From Siphlonurus alternatus (lineage: Eukaryota; Arthropoda; Insecta; Ephemeroptera; Siphlonuridae), in the NCBI GenBank assembly GCA_949825025.1, contig OX463782.1, positions 32,335,351-32,399,350 on the forward strand: DNA of 64,000 nt, in the 5' to 3' direction. Shown one piece after another: positions 47,868 to 64,000 of the stretch (positions are counted from its first letter, which is position 1; every line of letters begins with the position of its first letter). The notes beneath the pieces were generated by a model. The model did not search any database. It worked only from the letters and a program-made list of their open reading frames with translations, and was not told the DNA's origin. Both the position numbers and the translations under genes were made by a program.

Positions 47868-48992
47868 ATTACTCCACATTGAAGAAAATAATTGTTCGAG
47901 TTTTGTTCCATACATGTGCGTGTCACGTTGGATTCCTGTACCACATGATGTAATTGATTGACACGAATCAATCACCGAGAAAGTTGTAGACGAAATAATT
48001 GATATAATATTAATAAATTATCTTAATAAGTGTGCCGTATATTTATATCTTAACTTTTTTACATTATGAAAAATTCGGCATTCAAATTAATTAGAGGTTT
48101 AATTATATAAATATTATCATAACAAGCTGTGAACGTAATATACAATTTTCTTGTGACAAAAGTGAAACGAGTTTCGTTAACCAAACAGGTTTCAAGTATT
48201 TGTAATGATTACGAGGTAAATGATACTTCAATCACCGTTCTCATTCAATTGACACTAAACATCTGGTGGATGAAAAAATTGTAAATTAAATACTTCCCGG
48301 CGATCTATAAGTGCAGAAGAAATCAATATATTGGTTATAATTTACTTGTCAAATTTTGTTTCATCATTTTATATTAACTTAAATTAATGAACTACAATTT
48401 AATCCATTATGCCTCATGGATTACTACAAAATAATAGTACTACACAAGATAATTAATTAAGTAAATAAAACAAACTAAAATTGTACAGTACAAAAATAAA
48501 ATTACATGCATGTACGTATCAGTATTGAATAATATAATTATGATGGTATACCTTTAATTCATGCACAGAAAAGAGTAACATTGGTATAATTATAATTTTT
48601 TATATAATTAGTATAATTACGTATTTAATTAGGCGCAATAATTTAATTTTGTAATTATATAAAGCATATTTTATATACATATAACTCTCTGATATGTAGA
48701 AAATGTATCAAGGTTGTTTGATGACAGTCATTGAAGTGCTAATATTTTTTCATTCATTTTTTTTTTCATTCTATAAAATTAAAGTAACAAAAATTAAATT
48801 GACATTTCATGTTGTTGGTCAAATAAAAAAAAAAAAAAAATAGAAGAAAGTTTTATTAATTATTACAAGTTTCACTTATTTAATTGATTATTAGGCTTCA
48901 TAACATTTTTTTTTTTCTACTTGCTCAATGGATGTGCAATGTAACGTCTCGTCACGGTCGCATTGTTATTTAAAATTATTATCTTTGCGCAG
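47868..48992. other. AT-rich stretch upstream of the PH-PTB gene
   Basis: Nothing recognised apart from the acceptor GCGCAG at 48987-48992 that opens the first coding exon's 5' UTR. Confidence 0.45.
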
Positions 48993-49048
48993 GTTTTTCA
49001 TAAAACACCGTCAGCAGCATCCGCGGCTACGTTTTTTCATAAGCTACG

Positions 49049-57583
<8,535 letters not shown>

Positions 57584-58330
57584 AACTAATTTCGTACTGA
57601 TGTAGGGACCAATATGATTATATGTTAATTTTAATATTTGTACCTTTATTATTAAACTATATTGTGAATATGAATGAAAATAAAATTATTATTGATATAA
57701 AAAATCAGACATTTTTTTACTATTTTACTATAATATATGTTAAAAGTTATAACACAGAACACATTGCAGCGATGATAAAAATTTACAAATATAGTTCAAA
57801 TTTGTATATACTTCTCTTCTTCTATATATTGGTACACTTAATTTGCTGTAATTATTTTATAACACTTTTAATTTAAATTACTTCACTTGAAATAGGTATT
57901 AAAAAAAATCTTACAAAGTGTAGATTTTAGCTTACAGTACCAAAAATTAAGTCTTGCATGCACGTTTGCATGGTTTGGTTAAAAATTCAGTGCACGTACA
58001 GTACGTTAATTACCAAATTTTTGTGCTTGATAATTTTTTGTCCAAAGATTTTTTTTTTTTAGAAAAAGGGGCGTGTCAGTTATTATTATTATTTTTTACA
58101 ATTAAATTACATAATTAGTACAAATTATAAATGATCATGAAATTATATTTAAAAAATGTATAAGTATTATAACTCTGCAGTTTTAGAAATTTTTTGCATT
58201 TTGACATTTAAAAAGTATAATATTATAGAGTTATGGGTTATGGATTTGAATGCCATCGAACCTGCAGGATTTGTTTCAGCAGTCGCAATAAAAAGCGGGC
58301 ATGTCTTCGATTTTTGACTGTGCTACAAAT
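57584..58330 (+). other. 3' UTR and downstream of the PH-PTB gene
   Basis: AAATAAAATT near 57677 is a plausible poly(A) signal about 95 bases after the stop. The rest is AT-rich with no recognised feature. Confidence 0.5.
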
Positions 58331-58650
58331 CTGGAGTATTGACCTCAAATTTTTTTATTGCAGAAATGGATAGAGGGTGCAAAGTTATGCTACCCTGATT
58401 TTTTTCAGATTTTTTAGAGCCCGGAAACTATTTTTAAAAAATTATTGAAAGTTCTTTTTGTGACGTCACGAGACGCCGCTCCTTAAGAAAAAGATAGGAC
58501 TTGACGCCGCGTGACGTCACAAATAGGACTTTCAATAATTTTTTAAAAATACTTCCCGGGCTCTAAAAAATCTGAAAAAAATCAGGGTAGCATAACTTTT
58601 CACCCTCTATCCATTTCTGCAATAAAAAAAATTGAGGACAATACTCCATT
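58331..58650. repeat. TGACGTCA foldback family, copy 7
   Basis: Termini CTGGAGTATTGACCTCA and GAGGACAATACTCCATT. The loop is inverted relative to 20912-21232. Two intact TGACGTCA sites. Confidence 0.92.
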
Positions 58651-59066
58651 GTCGCATTACCTTGATCAACGCCAATAAACTCATAAAAAAAAGAAAATAA
58701 ACAACACCAACTCATCAGCTCATCATTAAAAATATAAATGATTTTTTTTTTTTTTTGTTGCATGCGTATGACTTTTGATCCGTACCAAGACGTAGGTTAA
58801 ATATATATTTAAATAATTGAATTAATATTTTTCAGAACACTCAAAATCCTAGGTATAGAGTCGTGTCCATGATGGCTAACAATTAGAGCTCCTGGGGGGT
58901 GTTCAAATACCCCCAATTAAGAATTTCCGTAAATAAGCGGTATTTTCCCCTGATGGGGGACCAATATTTTTTACACTCTTCGACCTCTATCAATCAAATA
59001 AAAAAATAAAGAAAATAAAAAATACGTTTAAAAAACTACTTGAAAATTCAAATAATTTCGGTCAAC

Positions 59067-59104
<38 letters not shown>

Positions 59105-59257
59105 TTTTTTGAACATTTTCAGGGGTGGGTGAGTTAATTCTTCTTCCCCGTGTGCGCTACTAGAGGTTGTTTTAGAATGTTGTCGTAAAACATTAATAAA
59201 TGACACATTTTTTTTTTGTTAGTATTATTTATTATATTTTTAACCACAACGTCGTAT

Positions 59258-59551
59258 ACAATTTTTTATATTGCAGAAGTGAATAGAAGGTAAAAAGTTA
59301 TGTTCCTCTATTTTTTACAGCCAGGGAACTAATTTTAAAACATTAATGTACAGAGAGAGGCGTTAACTTACAGAGAGAGGCATAACTTCTTTCATAAACC
59401 TAAAAAGGGCGTTTGATATTAAACCCGACCTCGTCAAAAAAATTTTAGAAATACTTCCCAGGCTCTAAAAAACTTGAAAAAAATTCGAAGCAACATAACT
59501 TTACACCCTCTATCCATTTCTGCAATAACAATTTTTGAAGTCGATACTCCG
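59258..59551. repeat. TGACGTCA foldback family, copy 8 (degenerate)
   Basis: TATTGCAGAAGTGAATAGAAG at the left and CCCTCTATCCATTTCTGCAA with TCGATACTCC at the right show membership. The centre has been replaced by unrelated GAGAGAGGC repeats, and both TGACGTCA sites are lost. Confidence 0.7.
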
Positions 59552-59718
59552 ATCTAACAGAGTGAAATTCATTATATTATATAATTACAAAGAATTAAGA
59601 CTGAATATAAGCTAGATGATAAAAATGCATGCTGATAATATATATAACCAGCCAAAAAAAAATTAAGAGTCGATCACGCTGATGTCAAGCGCCGTTCTCT
59701 CGTGTATGGTCAACAAGT

Positions 59719-62496
59719 TCACGCTGCCAGCTTGGCGTCCACCGCGCTCTTGAAGGCTGCCAGTCCTTTGTCCTGCACGTCCTTGTAGCCTGGCAGGGTG
59801 TCCTTGCAGCGCTGCAGCCACGCCTTCACGCGAGGGTGCTTGTCCGGGGAGCAGCCGAGGCCCTCCTGCATGCAATAAAGAGAGAAAATGGTTTATACAA
59901 GTGTCGGTATAAATTGTGGGCACGGGGTCCATTCAGTGAGCAGTATAGACCTTCTGGACCACAGAATTGTGTATGGAGTGAGAAAGGGGGCAAAACTCTT
60001 TCATGTCATGAATCGAAAAATTGGTTTCAATGGTAAAATTCAGCAAGTGATTTTTTTTCACACGCTATACCAAGGAGGAGGGGGGTGGAAGGGGTCGAAA
60101 CGACCCGCTATTTAAATCATACGTAAAAAATAATAAATAAATAAAGTCTAGAACTTAATCCCAACTTTGTTGCGGAAACATTGCTCTTTCATTATCTATT
60201 TTTAATTTTTTAAGAATTACGAATCTCTTCAGAGTATTTGGATGGACAAGTATTTTCCATTTTAAATGAGTTGAGGGTTGTTTCGACCCCGCTGGTAATT
60301 CTAGGGTTAGCATTTAAAAATATCAAAACACTCATCTCGTGAAATGTCAATATATTAACCATTAATCCCCCGCAAGTAATAAATATAAGACAACCCCCCT
60401 TCCTCACGGATGTTTTTTTTTTAGTGACATAGCGTACGTCTTAGGGCTTAAATGTTAAAAACTACCTTGAGAACACAATGGTGTGCTTCGTATCCTATAA
60501 GTTACTACAGAGTTAGTTATTAAGAGTGGAACAGAGTGATTGGTAGCATGCAGCGTATACTTGAGGTTGATCATATTGATGATGCAGAGGGTAATTGCTG
60601 ACATAACTCTTTACGTACCACGAGTGTGGACGCTGTAGCGACGCAGCAGAAGTCCGCGATGGTGAAGTTGTCTCCGGCAATGTAGTCATGTCCCTCGAGG
60701 AACTTCTCAATCAAATCGTAAGCCTCAAACACCTTCTGACGTTTCTCCTCGGGGATCTCCTTGCAGTTTGCGAAAAAGATCGGTCTCTGCGGAAAAATAA
60801 TTTTTATTTAATAATAATGTATTAATCATTCTTCATTTACATAAAATTATCTTTATAATGTTCATTTGCTTCTTTTAGTATACATTTTGAAACTTTTAAG
60901 GTAGAGATACCGTCGGTCAGCTATTTTTTCGTAGCTCCATTTGATTAACGAACCTTAGCAGATTCACAAAAATTCTTAATTTTTTTTTGAGAGACAGATA
61001 TTAGTGTCTAAATGCCATAGAAAAAGTTTCAAGACAATTTAACGAGCCGATTTTTTTTAAATAATTTTTTAGTTTGTCTCTCCTTGGGAAAGCCCTATGC
61101 TGAAAATTAAATAAATTATATAATTAAAAAAAAATCGGATCGTTAAATTGTTTTGAAATTTTTTTCTATGGCTTTAGGCACTAAAATCTGCCTTTAAAAA
61201 AAATTCAGAATTTTTGTCAATTTGCTAAGGTTTACATGTTAATCAAATGGAGCTAAAAAAACAGCTGACCGACGTTATCTCTACCTTAATAGGTAAAAAG
61301 AAAAATAATTAAAAAATCATGTATGAACGTTATACGTTACACCTCCCCATGAAAATCTGCAGATTTTGGATTTCAATTTGTTCCACTGATAAAAAAAAAA
61401 AAAAAAATGAGAGGTCCGTCCTCACTGAGGTTATTGACGGTTCCCTCAGTCTCATCTCAGCATTCTCAGCGAATGCTGGGATACGTGACAGGCTGTGTCA
61501 GTTCATGACCACCCCATTCTTTCCCTCCTTTATCCCACTTCGAGCTCCAAGCTCACATATAAAAAGAGCTCAATTTAAAAAAAATATATATCCAAAACGC
61601 ATTGAAATTCAGATTTTCAATGACATTTTCATTGAACCAAAGTAAGAGCTATAAGTAGCTCCGATATACGCTCTACTTTTAAAAGACCAAAATGTCAGTA
61701 TATGTTGAGTAAATGAGTATGTTGCTGCTAACTATAAACATCGTCTCACCGCAATGTCTTGCATTCTCGGGAAGAGCACTCCGGTGTCAAAATGCAGTCT
61801 CTGGTCCACGATGGCCCTCTTTACCAAGTCCTTGGGGTAGAGCAAGTCGTCCTCACCGTACTTGGAAGCGAGGTATGAGTTGATCACGTGACTGTCCCAC
61901 AATACGACACCATCGTCGTCGAAAGTTGGGATTGAGTGCTGGGGGTTGATCTGGAACATATAATGGATTGGGTAATGTAAAATTTACAGCAATATTACAT
62001 TGTACGAGATATTTATAAGTAAAATCAGAATATCGTTTTTTTCTGATAAAATTTAAGCTAAAAGATTTTTCTTATGCCTTAATGTTTTGTAGTGACTTGT
62101 AAATTTTCATAGCCGGTCTCATAATTATAGGATTTATAAGGTATATAACCTTATAACCATGAAAAATGAATATATTTTTTTAACTAAACATGCATTATTA
62201 TTTTACGCGGATCACATTCAAATTCAAATTATTATTTAATCATTTTGGTTGTACAGTGACAAACATGGATTACGTCAAAAAAAAAAAAAAAAAAAAGACT
62301 GACACAAAAAATAACAACAAACAGAAAAAAAAAATCATTGCATTTTGAGACTGACCTTGGTGAACTCGGGGGACATCTGCTCCTTGGCGAACAGGTCGAT
62401 GACCTTACGGGTCGGCTTTAGACCGAGGGCCTCGATGCACAGACACACCGCGCGGCTTGGAGGACTCTCGTCGAAGCAGTACACGGTCATCGGCAT
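59719..62496 (-). CDS. Glutathione S-transferase, Delta/Epsilon class
   Basis: Cytosolic enzyme conjugating glutathione to electrophiles, often linked in insects to detoxification. Four exons, all phase 0: 62356-62496, 61750-61950, 60619-60786, 59719-59865, giving 218 residues, the usual family length. The N-terminal thioredoxin-like domain carries the catalytic serine in DESPPSRAV (Ser11), the cis-proline region INPQHSIPTF, and DSH at the glutathione gamma-glutamyl site (about 65-67). The C-terminal helical domain has VDQRLHFDTGVLFPRM, GDNFTIADFC (the conserved N-capping box) and HPRVKAWLQRC. SPPSRA, DSHVI and LHFDTGVLF lean toward Epsilon rather than Delta, but a phylogeny is needed. An acceptor directly before the ATG (CCATAG) shows a 5' UTR intron; the matching first exon is at 63884-64000. 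Confidence 0.96.
60075..60300 (+). repeat. Dispersed repeat, uninterrupted copy (partner 28680-29270)
   Basis: In the last intron of the GST. GGGGTCGAAACGACCC at the left and GGTTGTTTCGACCCC at the right. Where the partner carries the 28913-29213 foldback, this copy has a single TTAA (near 60264). Confidence 0.5.
60900..61285. repeat. TTAA-flanked foldback in a GST intron
   Basis: Arms GGTAGAGATACCGTCGGTCA and the complementary end TATCTCTACC, flanked by TTAA at 60896-60899 and 61286-61289. Inner arms include CTCCATTTGATTAACGAACC. Shares the terminal ten bases with 28913-29213. Confidence 0.9.
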
Positions 62497-63361
62497 CTAT
62501 GGAGTAGCCGGAAGTGAGAAAAAGTTTGTGCTCTAATTCAGTTTTTAAATATTGCAGAGGGCAGTAGAATTACACATCTGGCTACTTCTCGAGGGAATAT
62601 TTTAATGTATAAATTTCAGTATTATAAATTTTATAATAAGTTTTAAGTTTTTAAGTTTTATCCAATCTATACAGAGATGCAATATTGTCAATTATATTCA
62701 ATTTTCGCGACACAAAAGTGAGCATGAAGGCATGCATTTTCTGATCTTTCTGTTCATGTCCGTGAGTTTTGAAAATTTGCAAGCAAGTCAGTATTGCAAA
62801 CCTCGCTGCAAAATTTCAAAATTCAAATAAGAATAGAGAGACCAAAAATCTTCCATTTCCAGAAATATCAAATTAATTTTACTGCAATGTATATACCGTA
62901 CAATGTCTATATCAGAGACTGTATATATATGTGATATTATATAGAATATATACTGTATGTATAGTGTATATACACAGATGACACGCGAGAGTGGTTATTT
63001 ACTGCATGTTCAAAACTTTGCTCTGCGTGGTCAAACAAACGAAAAGTTGATAAGAGTGATAACGCAGATGGATGATCGAAAAACAGCGTTGTAACTTCAC
63101 TGGAATGAAATAAATGCATTTTTAACTTGCGTCTGACTTAGAAATATCCAGTCTCCTGCATTATATTTGAATACGCGTGTATAATTAAAATAAACTATAT
63201 ATGCTAATTATAATATATATTTTTATTTTACAATTGATTTATTACATTAATATGTCGATCACTCTTATAAATTAAGAGAAAATTGAAACTGCATTAGAAA
63301 ATATTAGTTGTTTTTAATTCATCAATATAACTATTATAATATAATGTGAAAATATTTATAA
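62497..63361. other. GST 5' UTR intron without recognised coding features
   Basis: AT-rich, with TATA-like repeats near 62885-62975. Nothing gene-like recognised. Confidence 0.5.
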
Positions 63362-63420
63362 TAATTAATATATATATATATATATTATATATTAATTAAT
63401 ACAGTATATATATATATATT
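63362..63420. repeat. (TA)n microsatellite
   Basis: Two runs of TA units separated by a short AT-rich segment, in the GST 5' UTR intron. Confidence 0.85.
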
Positions 63421-63883
63421 AATGATTGCATGGCTATATAGTTTGATACGGCGCGATTCACAAGCGTTATGAAATGATTTAAAAAGTTTTTTTATATATA
63501 TTTTTTAAGCCTCTTTTATTCTAGAGGTATAACTGCAGGTACGAAAAACGCTTAACAAATCGCTCCGCTGAATCGCTAACAAAATAAATATTTAATGTTG
63601 AAGCAATTAACGAATTTCTGTATTTGAAATCAATCCGGGAGTAAAATATAATATCAGCTACTAGCTAGGAATGAGTCGGGGATTATCATCATTGTTGAAT
63701 AGCAACAATACTCACAAAAGTGTAACCAAAATGGGCGTGTACCGCGTGTACGTGTCATAAACTTGTTGCTTTACACATTTAATTGATTTAATTAATTTAT
63801 TCGAATCCCATTTCAGTCACATACATGTTAATGAACATGAGTATTTCATCACACGTCATCTACAGGTCTTACTCAAATCTTAC

Positions 63884-64000
63884 CTTTGCAAGTGTAGTTA
63901 TATCACACGTTGTTCACAAAAACGAACGTTGTGTGCCGGTGAGCGAGCGAGAGTGAAGAGCGGTTGTTTGGATGTTTGGAATACTTTGAAAATTCTCTCT
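63884..64000 (-). promoter_or_regulatory. Non-coding first exon of the GST gene (partial or near the edge)
   Basis: GC-richer sequence on the minus strand ending in the donor TTGCAAAG then GTAAGA (63878-63883). It contains no in-frame coding start matching the GST, and pairs naturally with the acceptor directly before the GST ATG at 62496. Transcription probably starts within or just beyond the right edge. Confidence 0.5.

Overview
The window is AT-rich eukaryotic nuclear DNA. Genes are split by many GT-AG introns, coding exons are clearly more GC-rich than their surroundings, and intergenic DNA is packed with short inverted-repeat (foldback) elements and microsatellites. A Delta/Epsilon-type glutathione S-transferase, an Rme-8 homologue and a DOK/IRS-like adaptor point to an arthropod, most likely an insect. 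I cannot name the species; a hemipteran-like genome is only a guess.

Layout. 1-10545 (minus): 19 exons encoding the N-terminal half of Rme-8/DNAJC13; the gene runs off the left edge before its J domain. 11048-14730 (plus): a single-pass CUB/LDLa receptor-like protein, head-to-head with Rme-8 across about 500 bp. 15361-17583 (minus): a four-pass MARVEL (plasmolipin-like) protein, convergent with the receptor, with a 5' UTR intron and a possible first exon near 25.0 kb. 17.6-29.3 kb: repeats, with no confident gene. 29306-31082 and 35115-37942 (plus): two tandem, diverged coiled-coil genes I do not recognise, starting with the same codons and sharing similar upstream DNA. 38-49 kb: mostly non-coding, with two candidate first exons. 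49049-57583 (plus): an eight-exon PH-PTB adaptor of the DOK/IRS type with a tyrosine-motif tail. 59719-62496 (minus): a four-exon GST, convergent with the adaptor, with a non-coding first exon at the right edge.

I see no operon-like link between the genes. Rme-8 (endosomal trafficking), the CUB/LDLa receptor and the MARVEL protein all act in membranes or vesicles, but I regard that as coincidence of location.

The most striking non-genic content is the foldback DNA. (1) About eight copies of a roughly 300-bp foldback carry paired TGACGTCA palindromes, and their ends read inward as a 3' splice site and outward as a poly(A) signal. (2) At least six foldbacks are flanked by TTAA; one sits inside another repeat whose second copy keeps the uninterrupted TTAA. 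(3) A family beginning GGG..ATTCAC.AAG has 3-bp flanking duplications. (4) A TA-flanked repeat occurs twice. TGACGTCA occurs more than 25 times in 64 kb, in several unrelated families. There are also a LINE 3' end, a GC-rich retroelement with an ATA tail, a tRNA-like SINE head and large microsatellites.
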